The notes: generated from the sequence alone by a model not told the origin. Counted from the first letter of the stretch, positions 46,661-59,151 are shown. The stretch is 64,000 bases of DNA from Ilex aquifolium (GCA_951799425.1 OX637393.1:9668744-9732743), one strand, 5' to 3'. A program made the numbers and translations.

Positions 46661-47640
46661 CCAGTTCTAGTCTAAAACTTTATAATTTAATACGACATTG
46701 TCTCTATTCTGTAATAAGAGGTCGCAGTTGTCAGCTGTTCTTGTTCTCATAGAAGGATTGAAATGGAGTGTTGTTGTGAGATTTCACTTTGATTACTATA
46801 TGTAATTTTGAAGCATTATTGTTGTGTACTATACCAGATCTTATGACGTTAGTTCCTTTAATATTTCTACCTTTGTGTACTTTGTGTGTGTACTCAAGTT
46901 TCGGACTCCCCCCATTTTTACAGTTTCTAATGATTTCTTCTTATTGGAAAAATATTCCGCTCAATGTACTACACCATTTGAATCTATCATCCTGACTAGT
47001 AAATGGCACCAATCATATGCTCCCATGCCTAAAAAATGTAAGTTAAGTTGTGCCTAAAATGTATTAATCGTCAGAAAGAATTACAGAAGAATCATTTACA
47101 ACCAAACTTCTGAGCTGAATGGCACAAAGAAGGTTTGTTAGAGTGAACATAATGCAAAAATAAAAAAGAAAAAAATCAACTAAACATATAATTATACACA
47201 ACAAGAACTTGATACTAAGCAGTATCTCATTATATTATTGTAGGATGATATATGTTGCGGTGTTCAGAGGTAAAAGGCAGCATTGGCATTCAATAATGAA
47301 TATCTAGAACTACTAAAACAGAGGTTTTGTGCTTGCCTCTCTATGTGTTAGGGGGGTCGAGGGGTGTTTGGGGTGGATGGGGATGTATTATATCTGTCTA
47401 TACACAAATATGTGGGCTACATAAGAATTTTATGTGAACCCGTCTTACAGACTACAAAGAGACAACCAACAGAAGGCCATGAGACATTGTAAAAGAGTTC
47501 AGATGCATATCAGGCACTTAGCAAGTTAGCAGTCCAAAAGGCAGAGAGTCGATGTAGGGCGTGAATAGAGCAGTTCCCCACAGTAATGCATACCATGAAC
47601 ATCTATTCTGGTTACATGGGTAGCATTAGCAAGGTGTTTG
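46661..47640. other. Intergenic sequence between dehydrogenase and retrotransposon
   Basis: Holds the presumed 3' untranslated region of the dehydrogenase ('ctgtaataagagg', T-rich) and unassigned sequence. No gene or terminal repeat found. Confidence 0.5.
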
Positions 47641-47931
47641 TGATAGGAATCGGATTATATTTCGTTATAGTAGGCGTAGACGTAGGGATTAGGAGTTATT
47701 TGTCATTTTGTTTTTCAGGGGCTTAGTTGTAATTTTGACTATTTATTTCTTTTAGAGTTTGTGTTCTCCTTATATATATAAGGGATATGGTATTTGTTTT
47801 GGCAGACTTTGATTATTATTGATTACTGATATTGAATCCTGATATTACTTCTTCCTCAAATTCTCTATCTGTCCTCATTCCCTTATTCTTCCCTTCTCAT
47901 CCCTAATTCTTCCCTCCTACGATCTACATCA
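47641..47931 (+). repeat. 5' LTR of Ty3/gypsy chromovirus
   Basis: Begins TGATAGGAATCGG and ends CTACATCA. It contains a TATA-like 'ccttatatatataaggg' near 47768. It aligns with 53787-54037 at about 94% over the first 190 bp, with small deletions and a divergent segment near 47828-47890. Most point differences are transitions. Confidence 0.85.
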
Positions 47932-47933
47932 AT

Positions 47934-47946
47934 TTGGTATCAGAGC
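47934..47946 (+). promoter_or_regulatory. Primer-binding site (initiator Met-tRNA type)
   Basis: 'ttggtatcagagc' begins two bases after the 5' LTR and matches the usual initiator methionine tRNA primer site of plant LTR retrotransposons. Confidence 0.8.
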
Positions 47947-48806
47947 CCAACTTCGATTCGTACAAATCACAAAAATCACGTCATCACTATTTCATCGCTC
48001 GCACTGTTCATCAGAAAATCTTGTTCATCGAAAAACACTGTTCATCGCCATAAGCATTGAAAATAAAATAAAATCCAAAACCAGCTGAAAAAAAAAGAAA
48101 AAAAAATTATTAGATTTCATCATTATTTGTTGATTCAGATCTGCTTCTTCATCGCTGTCAATTGCTTCTTCGTCATCGGTCCATCATCATTTGGGTGTGT
48201 CGCCATCGATGTAGCAGTAGCAAACTCCGAAGACACTATTTAAGAAGGAGAAGACAGCCTGGTGAGTTAAGTTTTGACCCACAGTTCACAATTTATCAAA
48301 AACACCCCAGAAAGTTTCAGAATTGTAGAAACAACCCCAAAAGGTTCCAGAATTGCAGAAACATCCCCAACAAATTCAAAAAATTGTAGAAACATCTCTC
48401 CAGAAGTTCCAGAAATTACAAAAACACCCCAAAAAGTTCCAGAATTCGTAAGATCATCCTCTAAATTGTCAAGTATCCTCTTGGAGTTGTATCTAACACC
48501 AGGTACGAGTTCTCTTCATTGAGAATTAGTGACCAGTATTTATATTTGTTGGTAAGTCAAAAAAAAAAAAAAAAAATCTTACCTAAACTTTCTTTGTTTG
48601 TTTTTCTCACACACCACCTTCATAATTTATCTTGCCCAATTCTTTGTTAAACTCATTGTTGCTTGTCTCACATTTACTTGAGTCTCTTCACAATAAGCTT
48701 GTTCTTATGTGTGACAATTTGCATTGATTTATAGTTTTTATTACTTGATTTAATTTTTAGTCTAGTCGGCATTTTACATTAGCCCAAATTTTACATCACA
48801 TTCACT

Positions 48807-51800
48807 ATGACCCTTCTTGAGTTTTCAGAGTCCCATACTGCACTGGAACAAAAATTTGAGACCCTCACCATTGATATGACCGACACTAAACAATCAGTCG
48901 ACTTGTTACGTGAGAAAGTTAAAGGAATGGGACAACAACTTTCTCAAGTTACTACTCAACTAGCCCAATTGACTAAGTTTATTGAAAAACGACCAATAGA
49001 GTATGACCAAGGTGAGTCACCAGTTTCACCTAAGTTCAGACAGGCACACCATGTTAGGCACCTACCTCTCCCGATAGATCCTACTGACTCATGTCAAGGT
49101 GTTCTACCCACTCCGCAGGTAGCTCAAGGGAGTCGAGTTCAGTGTCTAGATAGGAGGTCACCTCCTAATACCGTTTTTGGACGAAATGTAGGTCGTAAGA
49201 ATTTTCAGGAGGATCCCGTTGAGGGAGTCATGTCTGACTATTCAGCAGAGGGTGATATGGATGGTTATCGTGAGCCCTTTCGACTGCGTGTTAGATACCA
49301 TAGGCCTCCCCCTCCGCGTTACCATAATCCTCGACATAGGCATGTCCATAAAGAATTTAGGGATATCACACAAAGAGTCAAAGTGGACGCTCCTAGTTTT
49401 AATGGTAGGTTAGATCCTATTGTTTTCTTAGATTGGTTGGATGAAATGGATAACTATTTTGATTGGTATGATATGTCTGACGACCATCGGGTTTGTTTTG
49501 CCAAAATGAAACTCGTTGGTTCGGTTAAGAGATATTGGCAGGGAGTCCAACGAGACCAAGAGCGCTTAGAGGGACAACCCATTACTTTATGGGCTGAGAT
49601 GAAACAAAGATTGCGAGATAAATATCTCCCTAGTTACTATAAGCGCCAACTCTTGGACAAGTGGATGAACTTGCGTCAATTGACCTCGAGTGTAACTGAT
49701 TACCTAGCTCGATTTGAAGAGCTCTTTCTGAGATGTGACATAAAGGAAGAGCCTTAGGTAACAGTTACAAAATTCATTAATGGCTTGAGACCTGAGATTA
49801 AGAGAGAGATTAACTTACACTCTCCTGAAACGGTTGAGGAAGCATATTATAAAGCCTTACAGATTGAACAATACCTTAGGCCACCCTTTCAGCGTCACAT
49901 GCCTTCTCAAACCGGAGAATCTCAACCATTAAGGTCAGTCCCATTTGATAAGTCTCGAGGCGTCACCCAGTCAGGGCTAGTCACATCCAGGGGTAACACT
50001 TACCCCAACTTGAGAGGTAATACCACTAGAGGTCGAGATTCTACACTCACGGGTTCTCGCCAGGACAATTCTTCCATAGAGTGTCACCGTTGTCATGACA
50101 AAAGTCATATTGCTTCATAGTGCCCTCAGCGTACCTTGACCATTGACTAGGGGTTAGGGAATTCACTTGACGGAAAGGATGTTGACCAAGAAGTTAATCC
50201 TTTAGATGAGGAACCCCTAGAGTTACTAGATGAAGACGAGGAAGAATGACAGAACGATGACACCCGTGTCAGTGTGATGCGATGCATCTTATCCACCCCT
50301 TCAGGCACAGAAGCATGGAAACGCACTAGCATTTTCCATACTCTAGTATGATGTGGAGGTCAAGTTTGCAAGGTGATCATTGATGGGGGAAGTTCATTGA
50401 ATGTCATCTCTAAGTCGGCTGTAGCTCAATTGCAGCTTAAGCCAGAGACACATCCACAACCTTACAAGGTTGCACGGATTGATAAGATCTCCTTACCAGT
50501 CTCACAGAGATGTTTGGTCCATATTCAGATGGGTGACTATTAAGATCATATATGGTGTGATGTCTTACCCATGAATGTCGCTTATGTCTTGTTAGGTTGC
50601 TCGTGGCTTTTTAATCTAGATGTGACAAACTATGGGAGGGAAAATACCTATGTTTTTAAGCATAAGGGAAAAACCATTAAGTTAAAACCTGCAAAACCCT
50701 CAGAAGGTAATAATTCAAAGTATAGGTCATCTTCCCAAATAATTCACAAGAAAGATCTTCACATCTTAACCCATAGGGAATTTGAAAAAGAGAGAAAAGA
50801 GTCTGGTGTAGTGGTAGCTCTAATTGTCAAAGAAGTTTTCCAAAGTCCTTTGAAATCTAAGGACGATCTTTTGCCTGAGGTTGATAGTCTATTGAGAGAG
50901 TTCCACGATGTCATCCCTGAGGAACTACCAGATGAGTTGCCACCACTGAGAGATGTTCAACATGCTATTGACTTAGTTCCAGGATCTCAGTTGCCTAATC
51001 TTCCCCATTATTGTATGAATCCCACTGAGCATGCTGAACTCCAAAGGCAAGTAGATGGAATTTTGCAAAAGGGGTATGTTCGTCATAGTCTTAGTCCATG
51101 TGCTGTCCCTACTTTGTTGACCCCTAAGAAAGATGGCTCTTAGAAAATGTGTGTTGATAGCCGTGCCATTAACAAAATTACAGTCAAGTATCGATTTCCT
51201 ATATTGAGACTTGAAGATATGCTTGACTTTTTGGCCGGTGCACTTAGGTTTTCCAAAATAAATTTGCGCATTAGTTATCATCAAATCCGAATTAGACCAG
51301 GAGATGAATGGAAAATCGCCTTTAAAACTCAGGATGGACTTTATGAGTGGTTGGTCATGTCTTTTGAATTGTCTAATGCACCTAGCACATTTATGAGGGT
51401 TATGACTCAGATATTGTGTCCTTTCCTAGGGTAATTTGTGGTGGTCTATTTTGATGACATCTTGATCTACAGTCGGTCTAAAGAAGAGCACTTGGATCAT
51501 CTTCGACAGGTTTTTCAGACATTACGTGTGGAAAAATTCTATGCAAACCTTAAGAAGTGCTCCTTTATGCAAACTCAAGTGCTTTTTCTTGGATTTGTTA
51601 TTTCTGCCCATGGTATTGCAGCTGACCCATATAAAATTTGTGCTATTAGGAATTGACCAGTGCCAAGAACAATTTATGAGGTTCAAAATTTTCATGGTTT
51701 AGCCACCTTCTATAGACGATTTATTAAGGGGTTTAGTTCCATTATGGCTTCCATCACAGAGTGCATGAAAAAAGGGGAGTTTCAATGAACTCTTGCTGCA

Positions 51801-53832
51801 ACTAGAGCCTTTCAAGAAGTTAAGCACAAGATGACAGAGGCACTCGTCCTTCGACACCCAGATTTTTCTAAGGTGTTTGAGGTTGCCTGTGATGCATCTG
51901 GTGTAGGGATAGGTGGAGTTTTGAGTCAAGAGGGTCATCCTATTGCTTACTTCAGCGAAAAGTTCAATGAAGCTAAACAACGATACTCTACATATGACAA
52001 AGAGTTCTACATTATGGTACAAGCTCTCCGCCATTGGAGGTATTATCTATTGCCATCTGAGTTTGTGTTATATTCTGATCATCAGGCATTGAAATACCTT
52101 CATTCCCAGAGAAAATTGAGTGTTAGACACGTTAGGTGGGTTGAGTTTCTTCAGGAGTATACTTTTGTTCTTCACCACCGAGCGGGCATTGAAAACAAGC
52201 CTGCGGATGCTCTTAGCCATATAGTTGCTGTTTTACAGACTATGAGTGTCTATATGATCAGCTTTGATAGGATTAGAGATGAGTATGCCTCTTGTCCCGA
52301 CTTTGGTATCATTTTTCAGGATGTTCAGGCTGGTAACCGTCATGAGTACATTGACTTCCTTCTTAGAGATGGTTACTTGTTTAGAGGGTCACGTTTATGT
52401 ATTCCCCGTACTTCACTTAGGGATTTCCTGATTTGGAAATTACATGCGGGAGGTCTGACAAACCACTTTGGTTGGGATAAGACATTTGCACTTGTTGGGG
52501 ATAGGTTTTATTGGCCCACTTTGAGGCGTGACATTATTAGGATAATGTCACAGTGTCGCACTTGTCAGTTAGCAAAGGCTAGGAAACAAAACATTGGGTT
52601 GTACACACCATTACCAGTTCCACATACACCATGGAGAGACCTTAGTATGGATTTTGTGTTAGGATTGCCTAAAACAGACTGTAATCATGATTTCATTCTA
52701 GTTGTCGTGGATCGATTTTCTAAGATGGCCCATTTCGTTACTTGCACTAAGTCTGCTGATGCCTCACATGTGGCAAAGTTATTTTTTCGAGAGGTTGTTC
52801 GACTACATGGGTTGTCTATTTCCATTGTGTCTGATAAGGATGTCAAGTTTGTGAGTTATTTTTAGAAAACACTTTGGAAACTCTTTGAGACTAGTCTTAA
52901 GTTTCCCTCTGCCTTTCATTCCCAAACTGATGGTCAAACTGAGATAATCAATCGTAGCTTGGGAGATTTGCTTAGGTGTCTAGTGGGCGAGAAAATTGGA
53001 AATTGGGATTTGTTGTTGCCAACTGCTGAATTTCCCTATAACAACTCCGTCAACAGGTCGACTGGTAGATCCCCTTTTGAGATTGTTTATGGCCATTCCC
53101 CTAGACAACCTATTGACTTATTACCTTTACCTCCTGATTCCCGCCCTTTACACTCAGTCGAAGTTTTTGCCCCAGCATATTCATGACTTGCATGCCGACA
53201 TAAGACAGAAAATTACATTAAGTAATGAGAATTATAAATTGGTTGCAGATGTTCACTGTGGGAATAAAGAATTTACTGTGGGAGATTATGTCATGGTTCG
53301 TGTGCGTCCTGAGCGTTACCCTAAAAATTCTTTCAAAAAGTTTCATGCTCGAGCCACTGGCCCTTTTCGTATTCTTCGTAAGCTTGGACCTAATGCATAT
53401 CACCTTGACTTACCTTCGAATATGAGTATTAGTCATATTTTCAATGTGGAGGACTTGTTTCCTTATCATAGTACTTTTGAGCCTCCTATGTTGCCAGCAG
53501 ATGTTCCTACAGGTGGAGTTGCTTCGTCATCAGCATCACCTACAGTTCCTATTCTTCCACCGTTTCCATCACAGCTGCATGACCAGATTGCAAATGTACT
53601 TGACAATCAGATTGTGGGCTCCTCGGATGGAGGATATCGTCGTTATCTTGTTCGGTGGAGAGATCGTCCAGAGACTGATGTTTCATGGATTACTAAGGAG
53701 GAGTTTTGTCGGCTTGACCCTGATCTTCTAGAGCATTATCATGATCGTATCTCTCTGGAGGCGAGTTCTTTTCAGCCAGGAAAAAATGATAGAAATCGAA
53801 TTATATTTCGTTATAGTAGACATAGGGATTAG
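48807..53832 (+). pseudogene. Degenerate gag-pol gene of the Ty3/gypsy element
   Basis: One frame runs from 48807 to about 53170, then continues one frame over to 53832. In-frame stops at 49755, 50118, 50148, 50247, 50349, 50541, 51141, 51432, 51654, 51786 and 52863; a one-base frameshift near 53165-53178. Gag covers about 48807-50150 with coiled-coil start, a retrotransposon gag core near 49380-49860 and a CCHC zinc knuckle at about 50080-50123 (one position now a stop). The aspartic protease motif 'IDGGSS' is at 50379-50396, reverse transcriptase 'YFDDILIYS' near 51447-51473, RNase H about 51860-52230, integrase zinc finger 'CRTCQLAK' near 52555 and core with 'SMDF' near 52645. A chromodomain ('RYLVRWRDRPETDVSW') lies at 53640-53690. 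Most stops could come from C-to-T or G-to-A changes. Confidence 0.92.
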
Positions 53833-54037
53833 GAGTTATTTGTCATTTTACTTTTCAGGGCCTTAATTGTTATTTTGACTATTTATTTCTTTTAGGGTTT
53901 GTGCTCTCCTTATATATATAGGGGATATGATATTTGTTTTGGCAGACTTTGATTATTATTGATTACTGGCTGAAAAGAACTCATTCCCTACTTCTTCCCT
54001 TCTCATCCATAATTATTCCCTACTATGATCTACATCA
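53787..54037 (+). repeat. 3' LTR of Ty3/gypsy chromovirus
   Basis: Begins TGATAGAAATCGAA and ends CTACATCA. It is 40 bp shorter than the 5' LTR owing to internal deletions. The gag-pol frame ends about 45 bp inside it. Confidence 0.85.
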
Positions 54038-54042
54038 ATTTG

Positions 54043-54648
54043 ATATAAGTCATGGAGGCACATCTACATGAGGGCAGCAGCATTAGTAAGGAGATTGATA
54101 TTAAATTAAGGAGGAAAACCTACAAGATACCCAATTTGATTATGCTAATTGGGCGTGTTGAGAGGGATGAACTGGGCACATACCTAATCTTCAATTTAGT
54201 TGCTTTAAATTCGAGTTACAATGACCCCTATAGATTAGCGTCCTTCACGGTACTAAACTCTGAATTAGGATGCTCCCCATACTAAATTTCCTTGATTTTG
54301 TACCCCATCATTTATTAATGGGAGACCATTTGAAAACAGTGGGTCTCCTTACCTTTATAGTGAATTATGGGTAAGATTATGAACCCAAAAGTGTTTTTTT
54401 TATTTGGAACTAAGGGAATTGAGTGAATTTTGTAGGAAAATTATCCTAATCCATTGATGAACATCCAAAAGGCAATGCATATTTATTGCAATAAATAGTT
54501 CTTTTATGAAAGATGCAAAGAAAAAGAAGCTCCACAACTTAAAAGATAAACCTGTATAGATAAAGACATGGCCTTCAATTATGCATATAATATGTATGAC
54601 TTTATGCCCAAAAGAAATGATAGAGAAAGTACCACTTAAATCTGAAAA
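54043..54648. other. Intergenic sequence, nothing recognised
   Basis: A 77-codon frame at 54052-54285 has no family motif. The last part is the presumed 3' flank of the minus-strand membrane-protein gene. Confidence 0.45.
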
Positions 54649-55086
54649 CTACTTGTCAGATGATGGTATTGAAGATGATCTCTTTTGCTTTTGAAACCGA
54701 AAGACATAAACATATGCCGCGACAACCAGCAAAACGACACCCGTCACTCCACACACCAAGCTGGCCACCAACAACGCTCTCTTCACATGATCCCCACCAC
54801 CACCACTACCACGACTACCACCACTGCCGCCGCCGCCAACGTTGGTGCTCCACCATGATGGGTCGCTCATGTTTCTTGCTTCCGGCAACGGCACATTCGG
54901 GGCTGCTCCGGAAAAGAAGGAGAGAATTTCTGGGTCGTTTTGTTTCGTTGTTGCTGGTGTTTGCTGGTTTGCTAGCCCATGTTCCGATGGCCGGAGTTCT
55001 CTACCTTTTGATTGTGTGATCGTTAAAATTGCGATCAGTGGCAAGTACAGTGTTAGTACGACATTATACCGCCAACAATTCTCCAT
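54649..55086 (-). CDS. Small predicted secretory/membrane protein, 145 aa, family not recognised
   Basis: Single exon. Residues about 7-25 ('YNVVLTLYLPLIAILTI') are a hydrophobic signal peptide or anchor; 'SWWSTN' near 77-82 is followed by a Gly/Ser linker (83-97), then a strong transmembrane segment at about 104-128 ('ALLVASLVCGVTGVVLLVV') and a short basic, Ser-rich cytosolic tail ending 'SSSIPSSDK'. The likely topology is outside N-terminal region, one helix, inside tail. The architecture (signal, linker, helix, basic tail) recalls the N-terminal part of group I formins and small plant transmembrane proteins, but I cannot assign a family. The start was taken as the first ATG because it opens a plausible signal peptide; a TATTTATA motif lies only a few bases upstream of it, so the leader would be elsewhere upstream. 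CT repeats lie in the promoter side (55119-55144). Confidence 0.72.
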   Translation of the reverse strand: MENCWRYNVVLTLYLPLIAILTITQSKGRELRPSEHGLANQQTPATTKQNDPEILSFFSGAAPNVPLPEARNMSDPSWWSTNVGGGGSGGSRGSGGGGDHVKRALLVASLVCGVTGVVLLVVAAYVYVFRFQKQKRSSSIPSSDK

Positions 55087-55118
55087 CTATAAATATTCTC
55101 TCGGTACGGAGTTCACCG

Positions 55119-55144
55119 CTCTCTCTCTCTCTCTCTCTCTCTCT
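55119..55144. repeat. (CT)n microsatellite upstream of the membrane-protein gene
   Basis: An uninterrupted CT run; a second shorter CT run is at 55293-55309. On the minus strand these are GA runs in the presumed leader or promoter of the 145-aa gene. Confidence 0.85.
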
Positions 55145-55449
55145 AGATCACAGGCATTCCCCTTCCCCCCCTCTTTCTCTCTACCACCTCTGTGGGTTGT
55201 GCATTTGTGTCCTTGTGTGTGTATAGAGTGTTGTTTTGTGATTGTGTCGGATACAGAAAGCGCGTAGGATGGGGATCTACTCTGCGGCGCCCTCTCTCTC
55301 TCTCTCTCTGGTCCTCGGTTTTAAATGCAATAATGATATCAGTATTTAATTTGTTGGTGTGATGTGGGCTTATAGTTATTATTGGAGTGATGGTTTCACT
55401 CTATTTAATTTTAAAATTAATTTAATAATAAATATTGAGCAATATTAGT

Positions 55450-55795
55450 TGAGTATAATTCACGGACTAAATCAACTATTGTTTTTAACTTGCCAACTAT
55501 TCCCGTCAATTGTGTTGAGTGAAACGAGTTTATATCGAATTTTCAATAGATTTTTGTTAAATTACTCATATTTGATTCGTTTATCGATTCGTGTCTAACA
55601 AATCGTGTCGTATATAACTAATATATAAATAAGTCATATCATATATTTCTTTTAATTAATTTTTCTCGTACCCAATTTAATTTTTAATCATATCGTGTCG
55701 AGTCCCCTATTTTATAAAACCAGTAGATTAAAAAAGACCAAAACCCTTTAATTTCGTATTGTGTTAACAGATGGTGTTATGTTTTGACACACCTA
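55450..55795. repeat. Degraded hAT-type repeat
   Basis: The right end read in reverse is 'taggtgtgtcaaaacataac', matching the TAGGGGTGTCAAA-type hAT ends seen at 42356. Interior words 'cgtgtctaacaaatcgtgtc' fit the same family. The left boundary and target duplication are not found. Confidence 0.4.
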
Positions 55796-56316
55796 ATTGA
55801 ACCCGATTACTAATAAAAAAAATTAATGAATTAAGTCAACAAATTAGATATAAATAGTATTATCAATAAAAGATAAATTGGATTTAAATAATAAAATTAC
55901 TCAAAAATCACTAACATTGGGGATTATCCCAATTGTCCATCATGGGTATCACAATCACATGCTACATCTTGCGGATAATTCAATAAATTTGAGGATATAA
56001 CTTGATCAAAATTGAGGTTTGGATCTTCTTACTAAATGTGTGGAATTGTATATGAATAGTTTTCTTTTCAATTTAAATCAAGTTTAATTAAATTTGTTAG
56101 TACCAATTGATTCAAGTATAATAGAGAATGAAAAAAAAAAAAAAAAAATTATAAGTTTTTATGAAAGAAATTAAAAAAAGGGAATTGAAAGGAAGTTTCA
56201 AGAAACAATTTGGAATATTTATAAAGGAAGGTGAGTTTTTTGGAGAGATTTTTTTGACATATCTTAGTTTAGCTAATGTAAGGAATATAAAGTTTTTGAT
56301 AGTATATTTAAAGTTA
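55796..56316. other. Intergenic sequence, nothing recognised
   Basis: AT-rich; contains a poly-A run at 56130-56148. No gene or element ends. Confidence 0.45.
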
Positions 56317-56545
56317 CAAACCTCAAGTTGTTTAAGTGGTAATATGAACAAACGGTAAATTCAGATGTTTTGAATTTAAATCTTGACAATTTCTTAGGGT
56401 TAGGTCATGAGAGATTTATTCTTCATGAATATTCTAGTCCCGTCGTAGATGATCTGTTTTTAACCGGACCAGAGAAGAGATTAATCGAGGTGTATATAAA
56501 TTAATACGGACACTCCAGACTATTGAATCAAAAAAAAAAAAAATT
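56317..56545 (+). repeat. tRNA-derived SINE
   Basis: An A-box-like 'gtttaagtggtaata' (56327) and B-box-like 'gttttgaatttaaatc' (56367) at tRNA-like spacing are followed by a body ('attcttcatgaatattc', 'gagattaatcgaggtgtata') and a poly-A tail (56529-56542). Partial copies lie at 28410-28500 (5' half) and 43300-43590 (3' half). Confidence 0.55.
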
Positions 56546-58146
56546 AATTACAATAGGATCAAACCAAGTCAAGATTTAGCAAGCTAAATTATGACTCAAT
56601 ATAGTCGAATTATATTTTTTTTATGATCAAATCTTATTTTTTAGATTTTACTAAGTCGTAATTTTAATCTTATTAAATTGTAGTATTATCTCAATAGATT
56701 AAAATTTGTTTCAAAATTATTTCAATAGAATATGTTACCTTCACACTTAATTTTTTTATGTCAAATGTCACATGGAAGGATCATCTTGGGTTCGGTGGCA
56801 TGGGTTGGTGTCATCATAAATGTGTCTCCGATATCTATCTTCTATCTAATTTTACAAGTATGAAATTAAAATTTTAATTTATAAAAATAAAATTGATTAA
56901 TTTAATCTTCATCAATTTTAATCTAATTGCTCTTAATCTAATAGTACAAAATCTATCTTAATTTGTTTTTGTAAAAACATCATATTCTCCGTACGGTACT
57001 CAACACACTCTCTAATACCAAACAACCCTACTAGTTCACACTTATTTCTCTCCTACATTTTTTCTTATTTTCTCTCGATTCACTTTAATTTTGATAGTCT
57101 TTTTAGGGAAAGGCTTTGGTACTAAAAAAAAAAATTAGGTACAGTACCGTCGATTACAATTTTTATGATAAAATTACATCTTTAAAATGAGAGGTTACAG
57201 CTGCTCAAAAGAATGTCATGATTGATCACAGATGCCCATTATCGATCATATATGCCCATGATTGATCATAGACTTTCGGTATCGATCCCAATCCTTCGTA
57301 ATGAATTATACCCTTTAAAAATTGTAATAAAACTTTAAAAAAATTATAATTTAATCTTAAAAAATTATAATTTTCGATATGATATCACCAAAAAGTACCA
57401 TAGCCGTCTTTTTATATGTCATTGTGTTTTTGGTTGCATGTCGGGGATGTACACTTTTTTCCATGGAAATCTAAGTGTCTAGATCCATTATTGTGATGAG
57501 CTTCAATCATGCAATCAAAGAATACATTTTTCTACCAACTTTGACATTACCCATTGTTGATTATGTAAATGCCTACCAACTTTGACATTATCCTTTCTTT
57601 GGATTTGATTCATATTCACGACATTTTCAAATATTTTGTTCAAATTTGATCCTCAATTTTATTTTTTATTGAAGCTTATGCTCAACTCAGACTTAACTTT
57701 TATAATTATGCAAATCAAGTTTGAACTTGTATTCGATCTTAAACTCATTTTTATGCAAGATTTAGTTCGACTTTTTATTTGCATACAATATGCAATATGT
57801 ATAGAATATGTTATGAGCTCGTTTGCAAGTTAATTCCGAATAAGTAAATAAATGGGCAATCAGTATAACTATTGTAGTTCAGTGTTTGATAAGACAATAG
57901 ATGGTGTGTGTATATATATATTTACTTGAATCGATTCAAATTAAGCTTAAATTTGGTTGTTTGAGAAGGAATAAAGGTATAAGAGCTTCTATCTAGTTGA
58001 TTCCAAGCTGTTCATTAGTAATCTCTTTTCAATCCCTTCCTTGATTCCAAACTCTTCATTAGTAATCTCTTTTCAATCCCTTCCTTGTCCCACATATTCT
58101 TTTTTTTATAGTCTTTTTTGTTGCTATTATTACACGAAAAATCTAT
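56546..58146. other. AT-rich intergenic sequence
   Basis: No gene is supported. A local duplication occurs at 58010-58085 ('ctgttcattagtaatctctt' / 'ctcttcattagtaatctctt', each followed by 'ttcaatcccttccttg'), about 48 bp apart. Confidence 0.45.
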
Positions 58147-59151
58147 TGTCATGCCCCCACTCCGGATAATGTAGGATGGGCAACGGACCGATCACCAAGG
58201 TCTTAACCAACTAATTCTGTACATAATAAAAACAAAATACAACGAAAGACAAATAATAAAGTGATTCATTCCACATATTTAATGAATACCAGAGAAATAA
58301 ACTAGACATCATCCAATAAAATTATTAAACCCAAGTAAAACCATAATCAAATCATAAGGTTTACAAACTCCAAATATAAACAACATTGTTTCCAAACAAT
58401 TAAACAATTATTTCAAAACTATAAACAATGCTTATTCTTAAAGATCTACAATTGAATAAATCTCAAAGTCCTCCAAGCCTTTGTTTGTCTATAGACTTAG
58501 TCTTCACCCTAATCTTCATTTGAAAAATGTTAAATATTTGTGTGAGCACGACTGCCCGTGGATAGCAATCACCTCAATGAGGTGTGAAAATAAGTCCCAC
58601 ACATATATCAATACAACAAATTGTACTCCATCCCTTCTCACATAATAATTTGAACAAAACGATCTCATGTTCACAAATATCTTTATAAATGAAAATATAT
58701 TTATATAACCCAAATACTCACCCACACTTAATTTCAAATACATTTGTTATCTTTAGCCGGATAACTAGGTCACATATCATGTTTATTACCATTAGCCTGA
58801 TAACTGACTTCGTCGCTTGTCTTCACTAGCCTGATGACTAGACCCATCATTTGTCATCACTAACCTGATGACTCGCCCTCATGTGCACATCCAAATACCG
58901 GTCATACCAGTATTCCTTCAATTTCGTTGCCATTCAGACCTGGTAACCTTGTCTCAGTCTCATAAAATCATGCTTTTAGCACACACACCCCAAAACTATC
59001 ATTTTTTCCAACACACACACAAAATTCACCCTTTTATCACCAAAACACGTTTAAATAATGACATACATGTTTTCCAAAAGCCACATGAATAATCACTCAC
59101 AATTGTAAACATTTAATTCCAACCCCAACCCCAAACATCAACATATATAAT
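58147..59151. repeat. Possible gypsy LTR fragment
   Basis: Begins 'tgtcatgcccccactccgg', like LTR starts of several Ty3/gypsy families (TGTCACGCCCC). No right end is found before the next element begins at about 59152, so it may be a truncated LTR interrupted by that insertion. Confidence 0.3.
58755..58892. repeat. Degenerate tandem repeat, four units of about 35 bp
   Basis: Units start 'tagccggataactagg', 'tagcctgataactgac', 'tagcctgatgactaga' and 'taacctgatgactcgc', each followed by 'catcat/gtca'-rich sequence. The array lies within the possible LTR fragment. Confidence 0.65.

Larger units (their letters stand above)
47641..54037 (+). mobile_element. Ty3/gypsy chromovirus LTR retrotransposon, decayed
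   Basis: A 6.4-kb element with LTRs at both ends, a Met-tRNA primer site, a single gag-pol frame and a purine tract ('ccaggaaaaaa') directly before the 3' LTR. Left flank GTTTG and right flank ATTTG could be a 5-bp target duplication with one change, but the right flank also looks like a decayed primer site (see findings). Domain order gag, protease, reverse transcriptase, RNase H, integrase, chromodomain defines a chromovirus. Short LTRs of about 250-290 bp narrow the clade somewhat but do not settle it. LTR divergence and 11 stops mean it is an old, inactive copy that cannot encode its own proteins. Confidence 0.93.

Noticed and set aside
53832-54050. Clean 5-bp target duplication (GTTTG/ATTTG) for the gypsy element
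   Set aside because: Not accepted as certain because the right flank also resembles the primer-binding region; reported as an alternative only.
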